A DNA stretch of 64,000 bases. It comes from Cystobacter fuscus DSM 2262 (GTDB lineage: Bacteria > Myxococcota > Myxococcia > Myxococcales > Myxococcaceae). Where the stretch lies: assembly GCF_000335475.2 (NCBI RefSeq), contig NZ_ANAH02000066.1, forward strand, positions 124,001-188,000. The letters are read 5' to 3'. Below the pieces are notes generated by a model. That model had not been told where the DNA came from and ran no database searches. It worked only from the letters and a program-made list of their open reading frames with translations. Position 1 is the stretch's first letter, and each line of letters opens with the position of its first letter. Positions 29,257 to 38,197 of the stretch are shown one piece after another. Made by a program: the position numbers and the translations under genes.

Positions 29257-30243
29257 TCAGCCCATCCACTCCGGGTGCTTCGTGGTGCCGTCGAAGTGGG
29301 TGCTGACTTTGTACTTCTCGAAGGCGCCGGCCTGGGCGGCTTTCTCGGTACGCGCCAGCAGCGCCTGGATCTCCTTCTCCGTGTAGGGCTTGAAGCCCCG
29401 CGCCACCTTGAGCGCCTGCTCCACGCGCGCCATCGAGTCCATGCCCGTGATGACCACGCTCACCGGCAAGGACAGGCTGTAGCGCAGACACTCCGGCGCG
29501 CTCACCGTCTTGCTCTCCAGGATGAAGGTGCCACCCAGCGACTTCATCCCGAGCACGCCGATCTCCTCCTTCACGAGCACGGGCAGCACGCGCTTCTCGA
29601 AGCTGTCGAAGTGTGCGTCCATCACGTTGAGCGGCAGCTGCACGGCGTCGAAGCGGAAGCCGTGCTTGCTCGCCGCCTCGAGCATGCTCAGGTGCATGGC
29701 GGGTGACTTGTGCCCGGTGAAGCCCAGGAAGCGCGCCTTGCCCACCTTGCGGGCCTCCTCCATGGCCTCGAGGGCGCCTCCGGCCGCGAACGTGCGCTGG
29801 GGATCATCCTGGTGGATGACCTCGTGCAGTTGCAGCAGATCCAGGTGGTCCGTCCGCAGGCGCTTGAGCGACTCGTCGATCTGCGCCGCGGCCGTCTTCT
29901 TGTCCCGGCCGTCGATCTTCGTCATCAGGAAGGCCTTGTTCCGATAGCCATCCTGGAGCGCCTTGCCCATGCGCACTTCGCTCTGCCCGCCGTGGTAGTC
30001 CCAGCAGTTGTCCAGGAAGTTGATCCCCGCGTCGAGCGCGCTCCGGATGATGCGAATGCTCTCGGCTTCCTCCTTCTGCCCGCCGATGTGCGCGCCCCCG
30101 AGGCCAATGCACGACACCTGCTCGCCCGTGCGGCCGAGCTTGCGGCGGGGCACGTCGCGCGACGCCGGGGCCTTGTTCGCGGCCAGGGCCTCCGAGGACA
30201 ACATCAGCGCGAGCGTGGCCTCCAGGAATTCTCTGCGGTTCAT
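29257..30243 (-). CDS. Aldo/keto reductase with Tat signal
   Basis: 328 residues. A twin-arginine leader (NRREFLEATLALMLSS) precedes a TIM-barrel AKR with the tetrad in DNCWDYHGGQSE (Asp, Tyr), LMTKIDG (Lys) and LLQLHEVI (His), and LGRTGEQVSCIGLGGAHIGG at the N terminus. It would be exported folded, unusual for NADPH enzymes but common in this subgroup. It starts a two-gene minus-strand unit, 23 bases before the PEP-synthase-like gene. The substrate is unknown. Confidence 0.9.
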   Translation of the reverse strand: MNRREFLEATLALMLSSEALAANKAPASRDVPRRKLGRTGEQVSCIGLGGAHIGGQKEEAESIRIIRSALDAGINFLDNCWDYHGGQSEVRMGKALQDGYRNKAFLMTKIDGRDKKTAAAQIDESLKRLRTDHLDLLQLHEVIHQDDPQRTFAAGGALEAMEEARKVGKARFLGFTGHKSPAMHLSMLEAASKHGFRFDAVQLPLNVMDAHFDSFEKRVLPVLVKEEIGVLGMKSLGGTFILESKTVSAPECLRYSLSLPVSVVITGMDSMARVEQALKVARGFKPYTEKEIQALLARTEKAAQAGAFEKYKVSTHFDGTTKHPEWMG

Positions 30244-30540
30244 GGCGAAGTCCTCATCGGGTACGGGCGCGGGCGCGCGTGGGGATCCTCGACATTGCGC
30301 GCCGGGCGCGGCCCTCACAATCCGCAGGTGTCCACCCCTGGTGCCCGCACACGGGCCGCGTTGGCGGACATACTCGCCCCGCGGAAAAACCATTCGCTGG
30401 CGGACATTGGCTCGGGCGCGGGGCCGGCCCGGGAGCGTTCCAGATTCGCAACGCAGTGATGCGTCCTGGACACCTAGCGCGGGGGGCGCGACCCCTGCAT
30501 TGGATCTCCCAGTCGGACACGACGCACCGGAGGCAGGCAC

Positions 30541-31458
30541 ATGAGTGACGAGAGCGAGGATGGAGTGACGCGGCGCACGGCGCTGGTGGGAGGGCTGGCC
30601 GGAGCGGCGGGGCTCGCCACGCTGGCGGGCTCGGCCGAACGGCGGGCGGGCTCCCCGGGCGAGCGCATGCCCGTCGTCTTCATTCCGCACGGCGGGGGTC
30701 CGTGGCCATTCGTCGAGCTGGGCTTCAACGACAAGCCGGGGTTCGCCGCCCTGGCGGACTACCTGCGGTCGCTGCGGAGCGTGCCAAAGACGGCGCCCCG
30801 GGCGCTGCTGGTCATCTCCGCGCACTGGGAGGAGGCGGTGCCCACGGTGATGACCAGCGCCCGTCCTCCCATGCTCTACGACTACTACGGCTTTCCGCCC
30901 GCCTCGTATGAGATCACCTGGCCCGCGCCCGGCCACCCCCAGCTCGCCGAGCGCGTGAGGGAGCTGCTCGGGGCGGCGGGCTTCCCGACGGCCACCGACT
31001 CCCAACGGGGCTATGACCACGGCACCTTCGTCCCGCTCAAGCTGACCTACCCGGACGCGGACATGCCCACGGTCCAGTTGTCGCTCAAGCACGGGCTGGA
31101 TCCCGCGGAGCACCTGGCCATGGGGCGCGCGCTCGCACCGCTGCGCGACGAGGGCGTGTTCATCATCGGCAGCGGCATGTCGTACCACAACCTGCGCGCG
31201 GGCTTCGGTCCGCGCACCCAGCCCATCGCCGAGGCCTTCGACGCGTGGCTGCGCGAGACGGCCACCCTGGAGCCCAAGGAGCGGGATGCCCGGCTGGCTC
31301 GCTGGGAGCAGGCCCCCGCCAGCCGCCAGTCCCACCCCCGCGAGGAGCACCTGTTGCCCTTGATGGTCATCGCCGGGGCGGCGGGCGCGGATCACGGCAC
31401 CGTCGCCTACAACGGGACCTTCATGGGCACGCGGCTGTCGGCGATCCACTTCGCCTGA
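30541..31458 (+). CDS. Class III extradiol ring-cleavage dioxygenase (LigB/DODA type) with Tat-like leader
   Basis: 305 residues. A leader with twin arginines (VTRRTALVGGLAGAAGLATL) precedes a LigB/DODA domain: VVFIPHGGGPWPF and LLVISAHWEEAVP provide metal-binding His residues, then YDHGTFVPLKLTYP, with the catalytic C-terminal ADHGTVAYNGTFMGT. DODA-type enzymes open catechol rings; here the leader suggests export. GGAGGCAGGCAC directly precedes the ATG. It is divergent from the aldo/keto reductase gene and convergent with a LysR gene. Confidence 0.88.
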   Translation: MSDESEDGVTRRTALVGGLAGAAGLATLAGSAERRAGSPGERMPVVFIPHGGGPWPFVELGFNDKPGFAALADYLRSLRSVPKTAPRALLVISAHWEEAVPTVMTSARPPMLYDYYGFPPASYEITWPAPGHPQLAERVRELLGAAGFPTATDSQRGYDHGTFVPLKLTYPDADMPTVQLSLKHGLDPAEHLAMGRALAPLRDEGVFIIGSGMSYHNLRAGFGPRTQPIAEAFDAWLRETATLEPKERDARLARWEQAPASRQSHPREEHLLPLMVIAGAAGADHGTVAYNGTFMGTRLSAIHFA

Positions 31459-31459
31459 G

Positions 31460-32353
31460 TCAGTCGCCGCTGGCGATCAGCGGATTGGCCTCGATGAAGG
31501 CGATGAGGAAGTCGCGGAAGGCGGCGACCTTGCGCGGCACGTGCTCGGTGGGGGGGTGGACGAAGAAGAGGCTCCCCGCCTTGAGGGCCCATGTGGGGAG
31601 CACCCGGACGAGCAATCCGGCCGTCACGTCCTGCCGCGCCAGGAAGGTGGGAATCAGTCCGAGCCCCAGGCCCTCGCGGATCGCCCGGTGCACGAACAGC
31701 AGATCATCGGTGACGACGCGTGGACTCGGGGGAGACACGAGCGGCGAGGGCAACCGCTTCCACTGGGTGAAGGCCACCCAGTCGTGCGAGGCCACGTCCG
31801 TGAAGGAGCGGGGGACGCCTCGCCGCGCGAGGTAGGTGGGCGCCGCGTAGATGGCGCTCTCCAGGCCACTGAGCCTCCGGGCCACGAGCGTCGAGTCGGT
31901 GAGCTTCATGGAGACGCGCAGGGCCGCGTCGAAGCCCTCGCCCACGAGGTCCACGGTGCGGTTGGTGGGCCGGATGTCGAGCTGGATGCCCGGGTAGCGC
32001 GCGGAGAACTCCGCGGCCAGTTGGGCGAGGAAGGTGAGCCCCATGTCCATGGGCGAGGTGATGCGCAGCTCTCCGGACGGCTCCGCTTCCTGCTCGGGCA
32101 GTCCCCCGGTGATGTCGCGCAGGGTGGCGACGACGGGGCGCACCTTCTCGTAGAACGCGGTGCCCGCCGTGGTCAGCGCCACCTTGCGCGTGCTGCGGTG
32201 GAAGAGCTGCACGCCGAGCGACGCCTCGAGCGCCGCGACCCCCCGGCTCACCGAGGACTTCGGAATCCCCAGCTTCCGGGCCGCCGCGGACATGCTCCAC
32301 GTCTCGGCGACCGCCACGAACAGCGGCAGGAGGTTCAGGTCGGGCGTTCCCAT
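31460..32353 (-). CDS. LysR-family regulator
   Basis: 297 residues. HTH: LNLLPLFVAVAETWSMSAAARKLGIPKSSVSRGVAALEAS in overlapping view gives the standard N-terminal winged helix; the effector domain follows (GELRITSPMDMGLTFLAQLA). It belongs to the subgroup near PA2206/AaeR-type regulators that often sit beside oxidoreductase genes. It ends one base after the dioxygenase gene, convergent with it. Its upstream region marks the last clearly chromosomal sequence before the prophage. Confidence 0.9.
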   Translation of the reverse strand: MGTPDLNLLPLFVAVAETWSMSAAARKLGIPKSSVSRGVAALEASLGVQLFHRSTRKVALTTAGTAFYEKVRPVVATLRDITGGLPEQEAEPSGELRITSPMDMGLTFLAQLAAEFSARYPGIQLDIRPTNRTVDLVGEGFDAALRVSMKLTDSTLVARRLSGLESAIYAAPTYLARRGVPRSFTDVASHDWVAFTQWKRLPSPLVSPPSPRVVTDDLLFVHRAIREGLGLGLIPTFLARQDVTAGLLVRVLPTWALKAGSLFFVHPPTEHVPRKVAAFRDFLIAFIEANPLIASGD

Positions 32354-32569
32354 GACGTCACGCGGTTATGACAGCTCCCCAGGGGCGTCAATGTTCCATG
32401 GGTGCCTGGGGTCGCCTGACGCAGCTCACCCTCGACATGCGTCACGAGGCGCTCATCGCGCGGAAGATCGCGTAGAGCACCGCGGACAGGGCAATCGAGA
32501 CGAGGACGGATCCCACACAACCGAGCTTGTTGGAGAAGAAAAAAAACACCGGGGGCTCCATTCAGTTGG

Positions 32570-33112
32570 TTGCAGATTGTTTCCCTTGTTTTTACGAGAG
32601 GTTGCGGGCGGGGGCCACTTCACGCTGTTTGTTCGCCTGCCCCCTCGGCAGTTGCCGGTGAGCACACCGCGAGCACACGGGGCCGGGCGCTACAGGGTGC
32701 TCCCGCTGAGTCCCCGGACGGCCTAAGCGCCAGCTCGCCCAGCGTCGCCTACTGGCACGGCGGGGCGCCAGGCCGGGCCGTGGGCGAGTACCTCCTTCCG
32801 CCGCTCACCACTCTCACGCACCAGATACTCCACGCCTACGAAGGCGTGGAAGACAGCCGCCGAGGCTACCGCTTCGACCGCGTCTATGTGGCCACCGAGC
32901 GGCGGTCGGCCGAGATCCACGCCGCGATGTTCCGAGGCGGGGGGTGGCTGTATCGCGTCATCCCGGAAGGACCGCTGGAGGCGGACCCCGACTCCGTCGA
33001 CCCAACTCTCTCCCAGGCCTGCCCGCGAGCTCGCGTCGTCGAAGTCCTCCCGCTCCACCCGGCCGACGTGGTGCGCATCCTCGAGTCCATGCAGAACGGA
33101 GGCATGACGTGA
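32570..33112 (+). CDS. Arr-like ADP-ribosyltransferase-fold protein, phage early gene; start unclear
   Basis: The recognisable part is about 120 residues, from VAYWHGGAPGR (about 32748) to the stop. It follows the rifampin ADP-ribosyltransferase (Arr) pattern: an HG motif followed by G..LLPP, then FDRVYVATERR, and WLYRVIPEGPLEADPDS. Phages and actinobacteria carry such Arr-like proteins of unknown substrate. There is no ATG, GTG or TTG near the domain; the only in-frame start is TTG at 32570, giving an unstructured 60-residue leader, so the gene may be 5' truncated. Its stop overlaps the next start (GTGA). Confidence 0.5.
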   Translation: MQIVSLVFTRGCGRGPLHAVCSPAPSAVAGEHTASTRGRALQGAPAESPDGLSASSPSVAYWHGGAPGRAVGEYLLPPLTTLTHQILHAYEGVEDSRRGYRFDRVYVATERRSAEIHAAMFRGGGWLYRVIPEGPLEADPDSVDPTLSQACPRARVVEVLPLHPADVVRILESMQNGGMT

Positions 33113-33486
33113 GCGCCGCCGACTGCCCGACTCCCACGAAGGACGAGGTGCGGCAGCTCGGCGCGGCGGTGGACGCCGCCCGTGCCGTCGTCGCCATCAC
33201 CGACACGCCCACCACGTACGCGGGGCAGGACGAGCACCTCGCCCGCCTGCGCGTGGCGCTCGCCGAGGCCCACTCGGCGCTCGCCGCGGTGCACCCGGCC
33301 GCGCCCGAGTCCGTCCAGGGCTGGGCGGAGCTGCAAGCCGCCGTCGCGCCCTTCCTGCAACTCGCCTGCGACAGGCTGGCGCGGCGCTCGTGGGAGCCCG
33401 TCTCGGACGAGGCCTGCCGGCGCCTCCTGCGCGCCTTCAGCCACGAGCTGCCGGCGACGCCGGAAGGAAAGGTACGCCATGGGTGA
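33109..33486 (+). CDS. Hypothetical phage early protein
   Basis: 125 residues, GTG start inside the upstream stop (GTGA), ending eight bases inside the next gene. Ala-rich and helical (DEHLARLRVALAEAHSALAAV, AVAPFLQLACDRLARRSW). I do not recognise a family. Its place in a tightly overlapping operon makes it a real gene. Confidence 0.7.
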   Translation: MSAADCPTPTKDEVRQLGAAVDAARAVVAITDTPTTYAGQDEHLARLRVALAEAHSALAAVHPAAPESVQGWAELQAAVAPFLQLACDRLARRSWEPVSDEACRRLLRAFSHELPATPEGKVRHG

Positions 33487-36088
33487 GACCACCCGCCTCA
33501 CCGACGAGCAGCGCGAGCAGCACTTCCTCCGAGGCCTCGCGCTTGAGCGCGCTCTGGCCGGGTTGCCCGCCATCAGGGAGCGATTCCTCGCGGCCCTGGC
33601 GCGTCAGGAGGAAGCCCTGCGCGCGCAGCACACCCGGCACTTCGCTGCGGCCACCACGGGCGAGGATCCGGACGCCACGGCCCACCAGCAGGCCTTGCCG
33701 CTGGACGCGCCCGCCTCGGCGCAGCCCACGGCCCAGAAGCGCTCGAAGCCCGCCCCCGAGCAGGAAGAGCAGCCCGACCCCGAGCCGCCCAGGGGCCCGG
33801 GACGCCCGCAGCGGCGCCCGGCCACCGAGGCCAAGGGGGAGAAGCGCGCCGGAAAGGCAGCGTCCGCGCGGACGGCGACGGTGGCGGAGGCCACGCCGGT
33901 GGAGGACGACGCCGTGCCGGCCCCGGCGGTGCCCTGTTGTACCTGTGGTGACTCGCTGGCGGACCACACGAGCCCGCAGGGGGCGATCGGCGCCTGCCGC
34001 GCGAAGAAGTGCCCGGCGAAGCCGCGGTGCCGAGCCTTCCAGCTCGGCCGGGTGCTGGGCTGGACGCTCACGTGGCAGGGCGGGTGGAAGGAGACGAACG
34101 ACAAGCCCGTCTTCTTCCTCTCGCAGCGAGAAACGGACGTCGCCAAGCACGGCCCGCTTCTGCCCCAGGAGGGCGGCCTCGTCTACGCGGACCCGGTTCG
34201 TCTCGGACGACAGACGAACGTGCTCGAGGCGGCGCGCACCAAGGGGGAGTGGTCGTGCGTGAAGGGACTGCGCGGTGTGCCCCTGCGCGTGCTCGAGGTG
34301 GTGGCGCGTGTCCTTGCCGAGTCCTCGCCGGCGGCGCCCTTCGTGCCTGTCTCCGCTCAGGAGACGTGCGTGGTTGAGGCGCGCGAGCGCAAGGCGGCGA
34401 AGCGAGAGGAGGACGACACCCCGAGCGAGTGTGACGGGTGCACCAGCGAGTTCCCAGCCTCGCAACTTCAACCGGTGGGGCCCGAGGGGGCTCGTGGTTT
34501 CTACTGCGAGAAGTGCCGGGCGGAGATCGCCCACACCAGCCCCACGTCCGCGCCCGCGGCGCCCCAGGCGACGCCTTCGGCCAGCGCCCCGCCCTCGACG
34601 GCGCCCGCCGCGCCTGCTCCAGTGGACATGTTCGGCCGACCGTGGCCGGCCGTGGACGCGGCGCTCTTCCCCGGGTGGTACGTGGACGTGACGCCCGGCT
34701 TCAACGGGAAGTCGGACAGCCTTTCGGCGGGCCGACTTCATGAGTTGTTCCTCTGGGTGGACGTGGTCGGGCCCGAGGAACAGCGGGTTGAACATCTCCA
34801 GTGGTTTCCCTCGGCACAGGGAGGACCCGACGTGCGGCGGAGCGTCATCAGCTCCGGCGGCGCCCTCGCCACTCTCCTGCCCGCAGGATTCGAGGCGGCG
34901 CTCGTCGCCTACCTCTCCACGCACTGGCTCCTGCCCGAGGAAACGAAGCACGCCAACGCGGCTCCGGTGGCCACCGCCACTAAGAAGGCCCACGCGCGGA
35001 AGACGACACGCGGCCTGCAGGAGGACGAGTCCGGCACGCCGAGCACGCCTGCGGCTCCTCCTGCGCAGCTCGAGCTCGGCGGCACGCCGGAGTCCGAGCA
35101 GGGCGTGCCGATCGACGCTGTCTCCCTGGATGAGGTGGGAGACCTGAAGCAGGTGCTGCGCCTGCTCAGAGGCACGAAGGACAGCGGCCCCGGCGGTGCC
35201 CGCCTGCGGCGTGTTGTGTCCGTGCTGGCGACGGCTGCGCGAGAGGAGAGCTGGGCCTACCTCCAGGGGCACCATGGCTGGTGTGTCCTGCCTCACCCCC
35301 ACGAGAAGCGAGGGGAGGTGTGGCTTGCCTACGGGACGCGGGCACTGTGCACTCTGGGGCCGTGGCTGTGGGATGGGCAGACGCTCACCCGCGCGGCGGA
35401 CTGGGCCGCTCCTCACTCGTGGCCCACGAAGGGCATGAAGGCAGACGTGGTGCTGCCCGAATTCGAGGCGGCGCTGCGGAAGACGCTCGCCTCGCTGACG
35501 GAGGCGCCCGCACCTCAAACCCAGAGCACGGGCGGAACCTGGCGCGTGGAGCTGCCGGAGCGGCTCGAGGGCCGGGACTTCATCATCCCGCTGTGGCTCG
35601 TGAATGACGCCACGGGGGAGCGGCGCGCGGCGTCGTGGTGGGGCCGCAGCGGACTCAAACCCAGTCACCACCTGTCGGGCACGCTCCGGGACGCAGCGCT
35701 CGAGGAGCACGTCGCGCTCCAGGCGTGGTGGAAGGAGCACGCCGAGACGGTGGTAAAACCGCTGGAACAGGCCTGCCGCGACGGCGCCGTTCCCGGGTTG
35801 AGTGTGGCCGGTCCAGTCGAGCCGCACGCGGTCGGCCCGTTCTTCTACGCCCTCTCCGGAGGCTGGCGACTGGAGGTGTGGGAGCCTTGGACGGGTGAGC
35901 CGCACTCCTACTTCGCGAACGGTACGGAGCGGCATGGGCCCTTCGCGTGGGAGAAGGGCTGGCTCGTGGCCTCCGACGTCGGCGCCATTTCCTGGGCCCA
36001 GGGGGCTGCTCATGTGGTGCGTGAGGCTGAGGACTTCGTCACCCGGGGCTTCGTCCTCGAGCTTCGCCGGGCGGAGGGCCGGCGGTGA
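33479..36088 (+). CDS. Large unknown phage early protein with Cys clusters
   Basis: 869 residues, unrecognised. An N-terminal helical part (about 1-60), a low-complexity Pro/Ala/Lys linker, a first Cys cluster (CCTCGDSLADH ... ACRAKKCPAKPRC) and a basic-aromatic domain follow. A second cluster (ECDGCTSEF ... YCEKCRAE) and a second Pro/Ala linker come next. Then come several domains with regular Trp-rich stretches (WRVELPERLEGRDFIIPLW, GGWRLEVWEPWTGEPHSYF). No Walker A, HTH or nuclease motif was seen. The multi-domain layout suggests a scaffold or nucleic-acid-binding protein, but that is inference. Confidence 0.75.
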   Translation: MGETTRLTDEQREQHFLRGLALERALAGLPAIRERFLAALARQEEALRAQHTRHFAAATTGEDPDATAHQQALPLDAPASAQPTAQKRSKPAPEQEEQPDPEPPRGPGRPQRRPATEAKGEKRAGKAASARTATVAEATPVEDDAVPAPAVPCCTCGDSLADHTSPQGAIGACRAKKCPAKPRCRAFQLGRVLGWTLTWQGGWKETNDKPVFFLSQRETDVAKHGPLLPQEGGLVYADPVRLGRQTNVLEAARTKGEWSCVKGLRGVPLRVLEVVARVLAESSPAAPFVPVSAQETCVVEARERKAAKREEDDTPSECDGCTSEFPASQLQPVGPEGARGFYCEKCRAEIAHTSPTSAPAAPQATPSASAPPSTAPAAPAPVDMFGRPWPAVDAALFPGWYVDVTPGFNGKSDSLSAGRLHELFLWVDVVGPEEQRVEHLQWFPSAQGGPDVRRSVISSGGALATLLPAGFEAALVAYLSTHWLLPEETKHANAAPVATATKKAHARKTTRGLQEDESGTPSTPAAPPAQLELGGTPESEQGVPIDAVSLDEVGDLKQVLRLLRGTKDSGPGGARLRRVVSVLATAAREESWAYLQGHHGWCVLPHPHEKRGEVWLAYGTRALCTLGPWLWDGQTLTRAADWAAPHSWPTKGMKADVVLPEFEAALRKTLASLTEAPAPQTQSTGGTWRVELPERLEGRDFIIPLWLVNDATGERRAASWWGRSGLKPSHHLSGTLRDAALEEHVALQAWWKEHAETVVKPLEQACRDGAVPGLSVAGPVEPHAVGPFFYALSGGWRLEVWEPWTGEPHSYFANGTERHGPFAWEKGWLVASDVGAISWAQGAAHVVREAEDFVTRGFVLELRRAEGRR

Positions 36089-36897
36089 GCACCACGCCGA
36101 TCATCACCGAGCAGCGGCTCTTCGCCGTGACGCTCCGCCGCCCGTGGGCCGCCCTCGTGGCCCTCGGGGTGTGCCCCGTCATCAGCCTGCCGTCGGCGGA
36201 CGAGTACCTCTTCGGGGAGTACGTCGCCATTCACGCGAGCGCGGAGGAAGACAGCCGCGCAGCGGAGCGGCTCGCCCTCGCCCGGGCCGAAGTGCCCGAG
36301 CACGAACTCGCCCAGGTGACGGACGCCGTGGTGGCCGTGGCCCGTGCGCGGCGGCTGGAGAGCATTTCTCCGAGCCTCGCTCCGGCGCTGTCTCCCTGGG
36401 CGCACGGCTCCGTCCTGCTGTGGGTGGACACGCCCGTGCCCATTGCCCCGGTGCCCACGCGGGGCGGCCGCTCCATGTGGACGCCCCCGGAGGAGCTGCG
36501 CGTGCGGCTCGGCCGCGCCTACCGGGACGCGCGAGCAGAGCAGAAGGCGTTGGCCCGCGCCGCCCAGTGGAATGAGGAGCTGGAGGCCCAGCTGTCCCGG
36601 GTGCTCACCGGGGACGAGCCGGGCCGGGCCCGCGGCCCCGCGCCCTTCATTCACACCGCCCTGCACAGCGTCCTCCCCGCCCAGCGGGTGCAGCGCCTGG
36701 TGCCCTGTGCTCACTGCGGTCGGCTGTGGAGCGGCGGCGGCCCGGGGAGCTTCCACTCGTACCGGCTGCCGAGTGCGAAGTGCGAGGAGCCCGGCTGGCC
36801 TCGCTGCTCCCACGGGATTCCGCACTTCGCGGACTGCCGCTGGACGGTGCCTGTGCCCCCTCCCTGCTGCCGGACACCCACAGGAGCTGCGGTATGA
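36085..36897 (+). CDS. ASCH-domain-like phage protein
   Basis: 270 residues from GTG at 36085, overlapping the preceding stop (GTGA). The N terminus LRRPWAALVALGVCPVISL followed by GEYVAIHAS resembles ASCH domains (RxPWAxxIxxGxK...YRGxxxIHA), RNA- or nucleotide-modification-binding folds found in phages. The C terminus has Cys pairs (VPCAHCGRLW, RCSHGIPHFADCRW) that could bind zinc. The role is unknown. Confidence 0.6.
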   Translation: MSTTPIITEQRLFAVTLRRPWAALVALGVCPVISLPSADEYLFGEYVAIHASAEEDSRAAERLALARAEVPEHELAQVTDAVVAVARARRLESISPSLAPALSPWAHGSVLLWVDTPVPIAPVPTRGGRSMWTPPEELRVRLGRAYRDARAEQKALARAAQWNEELEAQLSRVLTGDEPGRARGPAPFIHTALHSVLPAQRVQRLVPCAHCGRLWSGGGPGSFHSYRLPSAKCEEPGWPRCSHGIPHFADCRWTVPVPPPCCRTPTGAAV

Positions 36898-38033
36898 CGT
36901 GCCACGCGGACGTCGCCACCCTGCGCGCGGAGCTGGCCGCGGCGCTGGCCCGGGCCGAGCGGGCCGAGGCTACCGCCCACTTGCAGGCCCAGGCGCTCGT
37001 CACCCTCACCGCGCGCCTCGCGGCTCCGGCCGCCGTACCTCCACCGCCCGCGTCACGCTCGGACCGCGTGACGGAGGTGCGTGACGCATCGCGCGTCACG
37101 CGTCACGCCCCCAGCGTGACGGGCGTCACGGACACGAGCGTGACGGAGGCCCAGAAGGACGAGCGCCGCAAGACTCAGGCAGCAGCAAGATCAAGGGCTT
37201 ACCGACTACGCCAACGCCTCGTGACGGACGAGCGTGACGGCGTGACGCGTGACGTGATGCAGGAGAAGGAGAAGAAGAAAGAAATAACTACACCTCCTCC
37301 TCCCTCCGTCACGCAGGCGCCCGTCACGCCCGTGACGCCGCCGAGAAGCGGGCGTCTCACCGTGACGCGCGCGGCGGCAGCCCGGGAGTACCGAGCGCCC
37401 ATGCCCGCGGCCCGCTTGCCTGCCGAGGTGCAGGCGCTGCGCGAGGCCTGGCAGACGCTCGTGGTGGGCTCGGGGCGCGGCTTCGCTCCGTGGCCCGAGC
37501 GCACCTCGGTGGCTCTCCTCGCGAGCGCAGAGGCTGCGTTGCAGGAGCGCCCGCTCGAGGAGTGGCGCGAGGTGTTCGCCCGAGTGCCGCGCTCCCCGCT
37601 GTGTCGGGGGGAGCTGCGCACCCGCCGGACGGCCGACCTGCTGTGGATTCTCCGGGGCACCTGCCCCGATGGGCACACGCCTGCGGACAAGCTACTGCAC
37701 GGGGGATGGACGCTGGACCCGGAGCCCACCGGATCCTCGCCCGGGGAGCCGAAACCGGAACCACCGGCCCAGGCCCCACCCGGGGACAGCCCCGCGGCCA
37801 CGGCGTGGCGGCAGGTGCTCGCCTCCCTGGGCGAAAAGGGGCTCAAGTACGCCGTGAGCCAGCTCGAGCTGCTGCGCCCGCGGGAGGTGGCGGGCGGGGT
37901 GCTGGTGCTCTCCGCGGGGGACAGGTTCCGCCGGAGCTTCGTCGAGGAGCACTTCGGCCCCCTCGTGCGCGAGCACGCCGAGCGGTGCGGCCTTGCCGGG
38001 GTGCGCGTGGACGTGGGGGAGGGCGGGCCATGA
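36894..38033 (+). CDS. Replication-initiator-like protein with DnaA-N-like C-terminal domain
   Basis: 379 residues. A coiled N terminus (LRAELAAALARAERAEATAHLQ) leads into a Val/Thr/Arg-rich linker (about 50-165) whose DNA is packed with CGTGACG heptamers. A middle domain (AEVQALREAWQTLV ... WREVFARVPRSPLCRGELRTRRTADLLWILRG) looks like the C-terminal part of phage replication O/DnaD-type proteins. The last about 75 residues (AWRQVLASLGEKGLKYAVSQ ... RFRRSFVEEHFGPLVREHA) resemble DnaA domain I. ATG overlaps the upstream stop (ATGA). It likely binds the repeats within its own gene, as lambda O does; inference from domain pattern. Confidence 0.65.
   Translation: MTCHADVATLRAELAAALARAERAEATAHLQAQALVTLTARLAAPAAVPPPPASRSDRVTEVRDASRVTRHAPSVTGVTDTSVTEAQKDERRKTQAAARSRAYRLRQRLVTDERDGVTRDVMQEKEKKKEITTPPPPSVTQAPVTPVTPPRSGRLTVTRAAAAREYRAPMPAARLPAEVQALREAWQTLVVGSGRGFAPWPERTSVALLASAEAALQERPLEEWREVFARVPRSPLCRGELRTRRTADLLWILRGTCPDGHTPADKLLHGGWTLDPEPTGSSPGEPKPEPPAQAPPGDSPAATAWRQVLASLGEKGLKYAVSQLELLRPREVAGGVLVLSAGDRFRRSFVEEHFGPLVREHAERCGLAGVRVDVGEGGP
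37051..37367. repeat. Iteron array inside the initiator gene, candidate phage replication origin
   Basis: Sixteen perfect copies of CGTGACG/CGTCACG lie in 317 bases. Plus orientation starts: 37067, 37080, 37115, 37139, 37220, 37233, 37241, 37248, 37331, 37361. Minus orientation starts: 37051, 37094, 37101, 37124, 37307, 37322. They fall in all three codon phases and both strands, so they are not explained by the protein. An A-rich tract (37264-37291, GAAGAAGAAAGAAATAACTA) lies inside the array and could be the unwinding element. Confidence 0.7.
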
Positions 38034-38197
38034 CGCACGGCCAGCAGCGCCTCATTCTCCTCGCGCACGTGCTGCTCGCCTGCGCCCTCCTCGGCACCCC
38101 GGGCGAGGCGCCCCGGTTGCTCTCCGCGGGGTGCCTCCTGGCCTCGCTGCTCGGCCTCACCCGCGCGCTGGGCGCGGCTCGCCGGAGGCGGCCATGA
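38030..38197 (+). CDS. Small membrane protein
   Basis: 55 residues with two hydrophobic segments (LILLAHVLLACALLG and LLSAGCLLASLLGL) and a basic C terminus (RRRRP). Both ends overlap neighbours (ATGA), so it is part of the coupled early operon. Function unknown. Confidence 0.6.
   Translation: MTHGQQRLILLAHVLLACALLGTPGEAPRLLSAGCLLASLLGLTRALGAARRRRP

Noticed and set aside
32354-32569. attL or tRNA at the left prophage edge
   Set aside because: No tRNA fold or repeat with the right side of the window could be seen; only an A/T-richer stretch that may hold the early promoter.
33437-36013. 858-codon open frame antisense to the large early phage gene
   Set aside because: Composition is Arg/Gly/Leu-rich, and the plus strand gene fits the overlapping operon; treated as a shadow.
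37051-37367. CRISPR or simple tandem repeat for the CGTGACG cluster
   Set aside because: Units are 7 bp, irregularly spaced and in both orientations; an iteron array fits better.
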